DNA from: Anaerolineales bacterium
GTDB taxonomy: Bacteria; Chloroflexota; Anaerolineae; 4572-78; J111
Assembly (NCBI GenBank): GCA_012032575.1
Contig: JAAUSP010000457.1
Span: 1-6,231, forward strand
Length of the DNA: 6,231 nt
Reading direction: 5' to 3'
How positions within the stretch are numbered: the first letter of the stretch is position 1; each line of letters begins with the position of its first letter. Below the pieces are notes generated by a model, which saw only the letters and a program-made list of their open reading frames with translations, had not been told where the DNA came from and did no database searches. This document shows, piece after piece, positions 1 to 4,251 of the stretch. A program made the translations under genes and the position numbers.

Positions 1-16
1 ACTGTTTTGAATTTCC

Positions 17-71
17 TGACCATAATTCACCTCTCTGCCTGAGTGGGCCTGAAGTTCACTCATTATGGTCA
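17..71. repeat. 10-bp inverted repeat, wide spacer
   Basis: TGACCATAAT at 17-26 is the exact reverse complement of ATTATGGTCA at 62-71, separated by 35 bases. It lies just upstream of where the protein-coding remnant begins to make sense. It could be the trace of a small insertion or an operator-like site, but nothing else supports either reading. Confidence 0.35.
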
Positions 72-95
72 TTACTTTATCATTATTTTCAGTAG

Positions 96-722
96 TGCAG
101 AATTGTTCTCTCCGACAAACTGCTAGGGATAACCAGCAGTGGACAGTACACCTTCACCGCCAGCCTTCTGGGTGGTTGGACGGCTCCTCCGCCAGTCGTG
201 GCCTCGGTGCAGATGGGCCAGACCACCTCTCTCACCTTTGTTTTGCGTCCGCCGGATGATGTAATGAATAACGGTGACTTTGAAAATGGGCTAAACAATT
301 GGGAAGTGAGTGGCACTCCCCCCGATAACGTTACCAGTGGACAGTACAGTGGTAATTCCAGCCTGCGCTTGAGCGGGACCACCGCCCTATCACAAACCGA
401 TTCCATTTCCAACAGTTATCAGCCTATTTTGTCATTCTGGTACAAAATGGAAGGAGGCGACGGCGACGATGTTTTCACCGTCGAACTGTTGGGCACAGGC
501 GGCCTGACGCCGGTGAACAGCTTTAGCACCTCAACCAACAGCGGCTGGCAGCAAGCCTCGCTGCCTTTAAACCTGATAGAGGTCTACACCGGACCTGTCG
601 GCGTAAACTTCAGTCTCGCCCAAAATGGCTCAACCCAGGCGACCGTTTATGTGGATGAAGTGAGTTTGGGAGCATCGTGGGGCGGCCCCTTGAAAACGTA
701 CCTCCCCGTGATCTCACAATAA
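96..722 (+). pseudogene. 3' remnant of a secreted protein with an NGDFE-type jelly-roll module
   Basis: The frame is open from base 96, just after a TAG at 93-95, to a TAA at 720-722. No signal peptide or convincing RBS lies upstream, so I read this as a 5'-truncated gene. The longest form with a start codon uses GTG at 198 (174 aa), but protein-like sequence (ITSSGQYTFTA, GWTAPPP) already precedes it and resembles the end of a beta-sandwich repeat. Counting from 198, residues 25-35 read NGDFENGLNNW, the usual opening of carbohydrate-binding-like jelly-roll modules in extracellular bacterial proteins. VDEVSLG near residue 152 is the usual closing strand. The last residues, KTYLPVISQ, resemble the YLP-containing C-terminal tail frequent on secreted Chloroflexota proteins. 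The catalytic or main part of the protein is missing. The ligand is unknown. The family style is fairly secure; pseudogene status is inferred from the missing 5' end. Confidence 0.6.
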
Positions 723-734
723 AATTCAATAACC

Positions 735-784
735 TGGAGTCCAAACCCTGGTCTGGAAAAATCCAAACCAAGCTTTGGACTCCA
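735..784. repeat. Long imperfect hairpin downstream of the secreted-protein remnant
   Basis: TGGAGTCCAAA (735-745) pairs exactly with TTTGGACTCCA (774-784). Inside, 749-757 (TGGTCTGGA) can pair with 762-770 (TCCAAACCA) with a single mismatch around an AAAA loop, leaving only a short internal loop between the two stems. The 50-nt structure starts 13 bases after the stop codon, which suggests a transcript 3' end or a dispersed palindromic repeat. There is no T-run after it, so a classical intrinsic terminator is not supported. The rest of the stretch up to about 890 holds no gene I can recognise on either strand. Confidence 0.5.
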
Positions 785-972
785 TCTCTCACCCAATTTA
801 ATACTGCCCATCGAACAGGCGTGCAGAGTTTTTCCGGCAACTCGCCCGAATATTGCAACAAAACCCTTTATTTTTTATCCTTATCCGTGAGCAATTTTTA
901 CCAACGCTTTGAAACACATCAAGAGCCTCCAGAATTTGTCATGCAGCAGTTCAGTAACTTTTTCAACAGTTA

Positions 973-1134
973 GGGGGTTCCGAAATTTAAATCATCCCAA
1001 AAACTTAACGGACGTGATGCGCCACCAGGGGGCCTTTGGCTCTGAAACGTGATACGTGAGGACTTATGGCGTAAATTCATCACGTTTCACGCATCACGTA
1101 TCACAGGGTTGGGACAATTTTTTTCGGAATTGCC
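973..1134. mobile_element. MITE-like element (162 bp) with TTA target duplication
   Basis: The element interrupts the transposase between the codons for NS and YT. It is flanked by TTA at 970-972 and TTA at 1135-1137. Deleting the element plus one TTA (165 bp) exactly restores an open and biologically sensible reading frame. Its ends are imperfect terminal inverted repeats: the left end begins GGGGGTTCCGAAA and the reverse complement of the right end begins GGCAATTCCGAAA (10 of 13 identical). TCCCAA follows within 10-15 bases on both sides (995-1000 left, 1109-1114 right). It encodes nothing. Internally it carries a second inverted repeat built from CACGNNT heptamers (1045-1104). A 3-bp TNA-type duplication fits some IS5-family subgroups, so mobilisation in trans by such a transposase is possible, but that is inference. 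Confidence 0.75.
1045..1104. repeat. Inverted heptamer repeats inside the MITE-like element
   Basis: GTGATACGTGA (1049-1059) is the exact reverse complement of TCACGTATCAC (1094-1104), and AAACGTGAT (1045-1053) is the exact reverse complement of ATCACGTTT (1079-1087). On the plus strand the right arm is a run of 7-bp units: CACGTTT, CACGCAT, CACGTAT (1081-1101). The same units recur in a tandem array at 4222-4249, so this is a dispersed repeat family with arms in both orientations here. Confidence 0.65.
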
Positions 1135-1373
1135 TTACACCAACGCTTACAACAAGGTATACCAACGCCGGGGAGCCTTGTTCATTGACTACCTTCGACG
1201 TAAGCGAGTGGAGAACCAGCGGTATTTCATTAAGCTGGTCCATTACATTCACTACAACCCGGTTCATCACGGATTTTGTCAAAATGTCGAGGATTGGCCC
1301 TATTCTTCCTACCGGGCCGTATTGAGCCAGAAAGAAAGCAAAGTAGAAAAAGAGACAGTTCTGGCCTGGTTTG

Positions 1374-1385
1374 GCGGCCGGCCGC
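1374..1385. repeat. 12-bp perfect palindrome GCGGCCGGCCGC
   Basis: A 12-bp self-complementary sequence lies exactly where transposase homology fades. The last ten bases, GGCCGGCCGC, recur at 5954-5963 within the PBP gene. It may be only GC-rich coding sequence. Confidence 0.4.
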
Positions 1386-1421
1386 TTACCGCGCCTTTCA
1401 TCAAGCCGCGCCGGAAACAAG

Positions 1422-1455
1422 AGACCTATAAGGTTTTTCAAAACCTTATAGGTCT
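1422..1455. repeat. 34-nt palindrome, 16-bp perfect stem (REP-like)
   Basis: AGACCTATAAGGTTTT (1422-1437) and its exact reverse complement AAAACCTTATAGGTCT (1440-1455) are separated by only TC. In vivo the tip would open to a larger loop, leaving a stem of about 14 bp. It overlaps the final codons of the transposase remnant. Position and symmetry fit a REP/BIME-type element associated with this transposase family. It could also act as a bidirectional transcript terminator, since T- and A-rich tracts lie at the tip, but there is no T-run after the stem. Palindromes with this AGACCT...AGGTCT form are, to my recollection, common between genes in Chloroflexota; that is memory, not a search result. 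Confidence 0.75.
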
Positions 1456-1468
1456 GGTTTTATGTTGA

Positions 1469-1663
1469 AGGTATGGTAGAATGGGAGAAACCTGGGCTTG
1501 AAGAATGAAGTTTCCGTCCTGTGACATCGGACGGAGGCGACGGTGCAATGACATAGAGCAGAACATTCGATCTGTAAATAGTTGGACCGCTAACCTTGTT
1601 TCTGAATCTATTATAAACGGTTGATTAATAGTAATCTTTGAGACGTTCTCTCATTGTGGAAAA
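1469..1663. other. Intergenic leader before the AT-rich gene
   Basis: I see no gene here. A possible extended -10 box, TGG plus TAGAAT, lies at 1474-1482 without a convincing -35. A small hairpin, CCGTCC (1514-1519) with GGACGG (1529-1534) around a 9-nt loop, sits in what would be the leader. From about 1600 the base composition turns AT-rich, which may mark the edge of a transferred segment carrying the next gene. Confidence 0.3.
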
Positions 1664-2203
1664 ATGAAAAAATTTACTAATTACCAACACTATTTCAAAT
1701 TCTTTATTGTTTCCTGTTTTGCGCTTTTACCTATCCAATGTGGTGCTGCTATTCCTGCACCAGCAGAACCTGAAAGAATTACAACCCATGTCTATTTCAA
1801 ACCTGAAACCGTCCCGGAAAATAAGTTAATTGCCACAGAAACCATTCCATTAAACAATTGTAACGGTAATAGTGTTCTAAAAATGGATATTGAGCGTAGC
1901 CGAGAGTTTGTGTATGCTGTAATTGATAAAAACGGTTATAAATTTGGGGGAGAATACGGATTCTTAACTGGTTTGCTGGAGGAAGAGTATAGTGTTGTTG
2001 ATGGAGAAAAAGAGACCCAGACTCATACACTTCACCTGGAAACAAAATCCGATTCCTACGTGAAATATACTATTGCTTGGAAAGAATCTTGGCTTAATGG
2101 TACAGCGCTTATTAAAAGAAATGAAGAAGTTAGTGTACCTTATAGAGTAAAAAAAGGGTTGACACTGGAAGTGACACAAGCCGAAGAAGTTGACTGTAAG
2201 TAA
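1664..2203 (+). CDS. AT-rich exported protein, putative lipoprotein, function unknown
   Basis: This 179-aa protein starts with a basic tip and a hydrophobic segment (about residues 11-25) ending LLPIQCGAA. Cys26 sits where a lipobox cysteine would be, but Gln at -1 is atypical, so secretion is safer than lipidation. The mature part is beta-rich and polar. It is bracketed by two cysteines, Cys66 (LNNCNGN) and Cys178 (EVDCK), which may form a disulfide. In between are SRSREFVYAV (77-86), a glycine-rich turn (KFGGEYGF, 93-100), a long Ser/Thr/charged stretch (VVDGEKETQTHTLHLETKSD, 111-130) and YTIAWKESW (135-143). I recall related Cys-bracketed proteins in Chloroflexota without assigned function. 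The alternating polar strands loosely recall aerolysin-type folds, but no diagnostic motif is visible. A weak GTGGA (1656-1660) is the only RBS candidate. It appears monocistronic, and its codon use is far more AT-rich than the PBP gene. Confidence 0.8.
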   Translation: MKKFTNYQHYFKFFIVSCFALLPIQCGAAIPAPAEPERITTHVYFKPETVPENKLIATETIPLNNCNGNSVLKMDIERSREFVYAVIDKNGYKFGGEYGFLTGLLEEEYSVVDGEKETQTHTLHLETKSDSYVKYTIAWKESWLNGTALIKRNEEVSVPYRVKKGLTLEVTQAEEVDCK

Positions 2204-2279
2204 TTTACGAAGACGAAACTATGCTAAGAATATCAACCAGCCAAGCCTCATGCGCCGGAGCGAAGTAGATTTATTAAGG

Positions 2280-2305
2280 AAAATAAAAGAGTGCGCCCGG
2301 CGCAC
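2280..2305 (-). terminator. Intrinsic terminator of the protease operon
   Basis: Read on the minus strand, GTGCGC-CGG-GCGCAC (2305-2291) forms a 6-bp GC-rich stem with a 3-nt loop. It is followed at once by TCTTTTATTTT (2290-2280). It lies 36 bases after the stop codon of the protease gene. The plus-strand side lacks a T-run, so it serves the minus strand. Confidence 0.75.
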
Positions 2306-2340
2306 CGTAAAGCTGTGGTGGTAGTCTTTTCGTCGGGGGG

Positions 2341-2730
2341 TTACTTTTTAGGCCGGTATTCAGACCAATCTAAACGCGGCCCATCAAATAACAAGGGGAG
2401 AAGATTCAAAATGTCACGGCCAATTACGCCCATAGTCTGGTCAATCAACAAGTATTTGCCCCGAAATGTGCCCCGACCGAATACAAGTTTTAATTGGGCC
2501 GCAACCGCAAAACTGGCGCTGCCATCAAAACCCACTAACTTGTACTGCACATCTGAAATAACAGTTAGACCCAATTTATTGACCGCCGTTTGAGGCACTA
2601 ATGTTACATCAGCCCCCGTGTCCAACTGCATTGGCACATCCGACCATTCTGCTCCTGTTGTCTCATTTCTTAGGGTTACATAAGCTACAGGTGCAGGCGG
2701 GTCAAAATCTATGGAATTGTAGGCTGTCAT
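2341..2730 (-). CDS. Retropepsin-like aspartic protease (clan AA)
   Basis: This 129-aa protein has the two hallmarks of single-lobe, dimeric aspartic proteases. The catalytic motif is LDTGADVTLVP, with Asp37-Thr38-Gly39-Ala40. The second hydrophobic-Gly motif is GVIGRDIL (101-108), equivalent to the I-hG-R-D/N motif of retropepsins. Residues 62-76 (VQYKLVGFDGSASFA) are in the position of the flap. There is no signal peptide or membrane segment, so it should be cytosolic and act as a homodimer with one Asp from each chain. Its ATG overlaps the TGA of the upstream gene in an ATGA, a sign of translational coupling, and an intrinsic terminator follows. Substrate is unknown; the neighbour protein is the obvious candidate partner or substrate. 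The family assignment is strong; the biological role is open. Confidence 0.88.
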   Translation of the reverse strand: MTAYNSIDFDPPAPVAYVTLRNETTGAEWSDVPMQLDTGADVTLVPQTAVNKLGLTVISDVQYKLVGFDGSASFAVAAQLKLVFGRGTFRGKYLLIDQTMGVIGRDILNLLPLLFDGPRLDWSEYRPKK

Positions 2731-2966
2731 TCCTTAGTCTCCCAAACCACTTCCTTTTTGAAATCGGCAACGTGTTCACGCTGGGCCAAACGAGGGCTAG
2801 AAATCCGTATTGTTCTTTGAGGAATATCTACTTTCTCGATCACGTCCTGGGCAGTATTAGTTTGTAAGAAAGCAACAAATTTGGCTAATAATTTTAGGTT
2901 ATCCGCAGGTAGAAAATCTAAAGCCGAGATAATTTCGGCCTTTAAGTTTTTTGTATCTTGTATCAT
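2727..2966 (-). CDS. Small antitoxin-like protein paired with the retropepsin
   Basis: This 79-aa protein begins MIQDTKNLKAEI. A TTG 21 bases further upstream would add seven basic residues, but the ATG at 2966 has a perfect AGGAGG nine bases ahead, so it is the likely start. Residues 9-32 form an amphipathic helix with the LP-x(3)-L-x(2)-L-x(2)-FV-x-FLQ pattern (LPADNLKLLAKFVAFLQ) typical of small DUF2281-like or antitoxin-like proteins. The C-terminal part has a conserved-looking block, IRISSPRLAQREHVADFKKEV, with alternating hydrophobic and basic residues. There is no DNA-binding domain that I can name. It is the first gene of a two-gene operon and is translated just ahead of the protease. 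A binding partner, substrate or inhibitor of the protease is plausible but inferred. Confidence 0.75.
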   Translation of the reverse strand: MIQDTKNLKAEIISALDFLPADNLKLLAKFVAFLQTNTAQDVIEKVDIPQRTIRISSPRLAQREHVADFKKEVVWETKE

Positions 2967-2975
2967 TTTATTTTT

Positions 2976-2981
2976 CCTCCT
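2976..2981 (-). promoter_or_regulatory. Consensus RBS that fixes the start of the operon
   Basis: CCTCCT on the plus strand reads AGGAGG on the minus strand. It is nine bases before the ATG at 2966 and overlaps the seven extra codons of the alternative TTG start, which argues against that longer form. Confidence 0.8.
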
Positions 2982-2999
2982 TCTCAAACCTTATATGAA

Positions 3000-3008
3000 A
3001 TTTTACCA
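3000..3008 (-). promoter_or_regulatory. Candidate extended -10 promoter of the protease operon
   Basis: On the minus strand TGG followed by TAAAAT forms an extended -10 element. No good -35 stands at 17 bases; TTGTTT is at 21. It would give a leader of roughly 25-30 bases before the ATG at 2966, a natural distance. Confidence 0.4.
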
Positions 3009-3166
3009 CACTGCCACTTAGTATAAAAACAAGCTGCAAAAACATATCGCGGTATCGCTTGAGAAAAACCCGGCTTACTCTTCATTTGGCAAGCCGAGTT
3101 TGGTGAGGGTAAAATAAGGTTGGTTAAAATATAGCGGTATTTTGAAATGGAAAAAGGAAATCCGCA

Positions 3167-3350
3167 GTGAATGGCAATAAAATCCTTTTGGATACCAACG
3201 CCTTTATTTACTTTTTTGAAGGTCAGAGCAAAATTACCAACCTGGGTGGTCAGTCCATCAGAGATTTACTTTTCAGCTATTTCGGAAATCGAGTTACTTT
3301 CCGCCGGTCACTTGACCCAAAGTGAGATGGACTCGATTAAAGCCTTTTTT
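3167..3350 (+). pseudogene. VapC-like PIN-domain toxin, frameshifted and truncated
   Basis: GTG at 3167 has AAGGA at 3154-3158 as RBS and opens MNGNKILLDTNAFIYFFEG, the first strand of PIN-domain ribonucleases with the metal-binding Asp in LLDTN. After KITNL (ending 3244) the frame is lost. One base later, in the +1 frame, VVSPSEIYFSAISEIELLSAG continues the same fold, with Glu in the SAISEIELL helix as the next acidic-site residue. Without the shift the ORF stops at 3325 with 52 aa. The match ends near IKAFF (3350), so the C-terminal half with the remaining acidic residues is gone. No VapB antitoxin gene precedes it: a TAG at 3132-3134 closes the frame that would end at its start. The extra base lies in the GGG of CTGGGTGG. 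The protein should be inactive even if the shift is a sequencing error. Confidence 0.75.
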
Positions 3351-3392
3351 CTCCCTGTCCCTCCGTGCAATCTTATTTTCAAGAGGGTAACG

Positions 3393-3557
3393 ATGAAAAT
3401 CAGCGCACACATCCAAAACCGTGAAGGCCAGCATCAGGCCGGTGAAGACGCCATCCGCTCCCTGGCTGCCGAAACCGACCGTCTGGCCGAAATTCAGAAC
3501 ACTTTGCGTACCGCCACGCCAGTGACGTTGAGTAAGGTTGAAGTGGTCGCGGTGTGA
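3393..3557 (+). pseudogene. OsmC-like protein with its middle deleted in frame
   Basis: The 54-aa ORF has a good RBS (AGAGGG at 3382-3387, five bases before the ATG). Residues 1-15, MKISAHIQNREGQHQ, match the N-terminus of small OsmC-family proteins. From residue 18, EDAIRSLAAETDRLAEIQ plus NTLR match the C-terminal helix of the same family. The central part that carries the redox-active cysteines and most of the fold is absent; family members run to about 140 residues. The join falls in GGCCAGCATCAGGCC, where short repeated GGCC/CAGG bases could have supported a microhomology deletion. The remnant has no cysteine and cannot act as a peroxidase. The same frame continues upstream into the vapC remnant, but with no sensible protein in between. 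The assignment rests on recalled family sequence. Confidence 0.65.
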
Positions 3558-3605
3558 GTGGGACTCATCTGAATACTTGGAGACGCTAAATAGTAAGGTA
3601 ACAAA

Positions 3606-3635
3606 TTGTAAAGAGGGGCAATCAAAGGTTATAAT
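3606..3635 (+). promoter_or_regulatory. Sigma-70-type promoter of the antitoxin remnant
   Basis: TTGTAA (3606-3611) and a perfect TATAAT (3630-3635) are separated by 18 bases. The start codon follows at 3675, with GGCGGAG at 3658-3664 as RBS. This is the clearest promoter in the window, and it drives a broken operon. Confidence 0.65.
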
Positions 3636-3674
3636 TTATCTATCTAAACACTGGTCAGGCGGAGAAAACAAACA

Positions 3675-3998
3675 ATGTCACCTATCCTCCAACAAATTGA
3701 ACAATCCATCCGTGCTCTGTCTGTTGAAGAGCAGTTATGGCTTCTGGAAAGGATTGCTCACGAGCTGCGCCAAAAGACGCAGTTTGCCGCTCTCCCTATT
3801 GCCGGTTTCGATATGGAGACACAGTTGGCTGAGATGGCTAATGATCCGGCCATTCAAGCTGAGTTAGCCGCTATTAAACAAGAATTTGCTTTTACTGAAA
3901 TGGACCCCAAACGTTTTCCTTCTCAACCCGCCGGACAACTCTCTGAGGCCAAAATGCAGGAAGTCGAAGGAACTGTTCGCTATTGCCTCGGTTTATAG
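3675..3998 (+). pseudogene. MazE-type antitoxin fused in frame to the C-terminal tail of a MazF-like toxin
   Basis: Residues 1-76 are a typical small antitoxin of cyanobacteria and Chloroflexota: IEQSIRALSVEEQLWLLERI, then MANDPAIQAELAAIKQEFAF and TEMD. In that family the protein normally ends just after a TE-x-DG motif, and a MazF/PemK-type toxin gene follows. Here residues 77-107 (PKRFPSQPAGQLSEAKMQEV onward, ending CLGL) instead resemble the last ~30 residues of MazF/PemK proteins, with the D-x-R, G-x-LS and C-terminal LGL features. The simplest reading is one in-frame deletion that removed the antitoxin stop codon and about three quarters of the toxin gene. The catalytic part of the toxin is gone, so no RNase activity is expected, though the fused antitoxin could still be made from its own promoter. 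The antitoxin identity is solid; the toxin-tail identity is moderately sure. Confidence 0.7.
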
Positions 3999-4107
3999 CC
4001 AACCTCAGCCATCGCCCAACTCTTCCCCCACGCCATTCCATCTCTTCCCCCACCGGCCAACCGCCCGACAATGACCCCTTGCCCGTTTACCCCAGCCCCG
4101 TTAACCA

Positions 4108-4116
4108 TGCTACAAT
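4108..4116 (+). promoter_or_regulatory. Candidate extended -10 promoter of the PBP gene
   Basis: TGC followed by TACAAT gives an extended -10. No -35 of quality stands at 16-18 bases. If used, both heptamer arrays would lie in the untranslated leader of the PBP mRNA. Confidence 0.4.
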
Positions 4117-4132
4117 AACCATAATTCGTCGA

Positions 4133-4188
4133 GAGATTGGAGATTGGAGATTGGAGATTAGAGATTGAATCTCCAATCTCTAATCTCC
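4133..4188. repeat. GAGATTG heptamer array, five direct then three inverted units
   Basis: Five head-to-tail 7-bp units (GAGATTG three times, GAGATTA, GAGATTG; 4133-4167) are followed directly by three units in reverse orientation (AATCTCC, AATCTCT, AATCTCC; 4168-4188). Bases 4153-4166 pair perfectly with 4175-4188, giving a 14-bp stem with an 8-nt loop; other registers are possible because the units repeat. The layout resembles the short heptanucleotide tandem repeats known from filamentous cyanobacteria, but with an unusual internal inversion. Confidence 0.8.
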
Positions 4189-4221
4189 GAAACAGACGAG
4201 GTATTTAATTTTCGCTCTTTT

Positions 4222-4249
4222 CACGCATCACGCATCACGTATCACGAGT
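4222..4249. repeat. CACGCAT heptamer array, four units
   Basis: Four consecutive 7-bp units, CACGCAT, CACGCAT, CACGTAT and CACGAGT, end three bases before the PBP start codon. The same units occur in the MITE-like element at 1081-1101 and, inverted, at 1045-1059. The array takes the place where an RBS should be; only a weak GAG remains. Confidence 0.75.
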
Positions 4250-4251
4250 CT

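Larger units (their letters stand above)
890..1468 (+). pseudogene. REP-associated (Y1/IS200-like) transposase, N-terminally truncated and split by a MITE
   Basis: Two same-frame pieces belong together. Piece 1 (about 890-972) reads FETHQEPPEFVMQQFSNFF and ends in NS followed by a TAG. Piece 2 (1136-1468) begins YTNAYNKVYQRRGALF and continues with YIHYNPVHHGF and DWPYSSY, the characteristic middle and C-terminal block of TnpA_REP/RAYT proteins. Removing 973-1137 joins them in frame as FFNSYTNAYNKVY. The HUH metal-binding motif that should lie some 60-90 residues upstream is absent in every frame, so the N-terminal half is lost and the protein cannot nick DNA. The left boundary is approximate. 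Recognisable homology stops near VLAWFGG (about 1376); the last ~28 codons run through a palindromic repeat. The family acts on single-stranded DNA at palindromic REP elements, which fits the palindrome at its 3' end. The family call is secure; the exact catalytic Tyr is not assigned. Confidence 0.8.
3999..4251. other. Repeat-bearing intergenic region upstream of the PBP gene
   Basis: I see no gene here. The first 110 bases are strongly C-rich on the plus strand (several CCCC/CCCCC runs). A candidate promoter, then two heptamer arrays, occupy the rest. Open frames that read through the arrays are repeat translation, not protein. Confidence 0.5.

Noticed and set aside
137..348. 14-bp direct repeat CAGTGGACAGTACA at 137-150 and 335-348
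   Set aside because: Both copies encode SGQY within similar beta-rich protein sequence; it may be a trace of domain repetition, but it is too short to support a recombination event.
722..889. Possible hidden N-terminal half of the transposase
   Set aside because: I translated the three forward frames and found no HUH motif or other family landmark. The frame joined to the transposase reads nothing recognisable before about 890.
2967..2987. Seven-residue N-terminal extension from TTG at 2987
   Set aside because: The consensus AGGAGG lies within it and is correctly spaced for the ATG at 2966.
3044..3140. Near-identical 12-mers ATATCGCGGTAT (3044-3055) and ATATAGCGGTAT (3129-3140) between the protease operon and vapC
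   Set aside because: They could be a paired operator, but one mismatch, no symmetry and no known regulator make coincidence equally likely.
3171..3557. A single 128-aa protein starting at the ATG at 3171
   Set aside because: Its first ~24 residues are out of frame with the PIN domain, and its last 54 are the OsmC remnant with its own RBS. It is a chance join of two remnants.
4079..4116. TTGCCC (4079-4084) as the -35 box for TACAAT at 4111
   Set aside because: The spacer is 26 bases, too long for a sigma-70 promoter; only the extended -10 is retained.
4165..4251. 29-codon N-terminal extension of the PBP (MNLQSLISETDEVFN onward)
   Set aside because: It is only the translation of the heptamer arrays. 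The basic tip and membrane anchor expected at a PBP N-terminus begin at the ATG at 4252.
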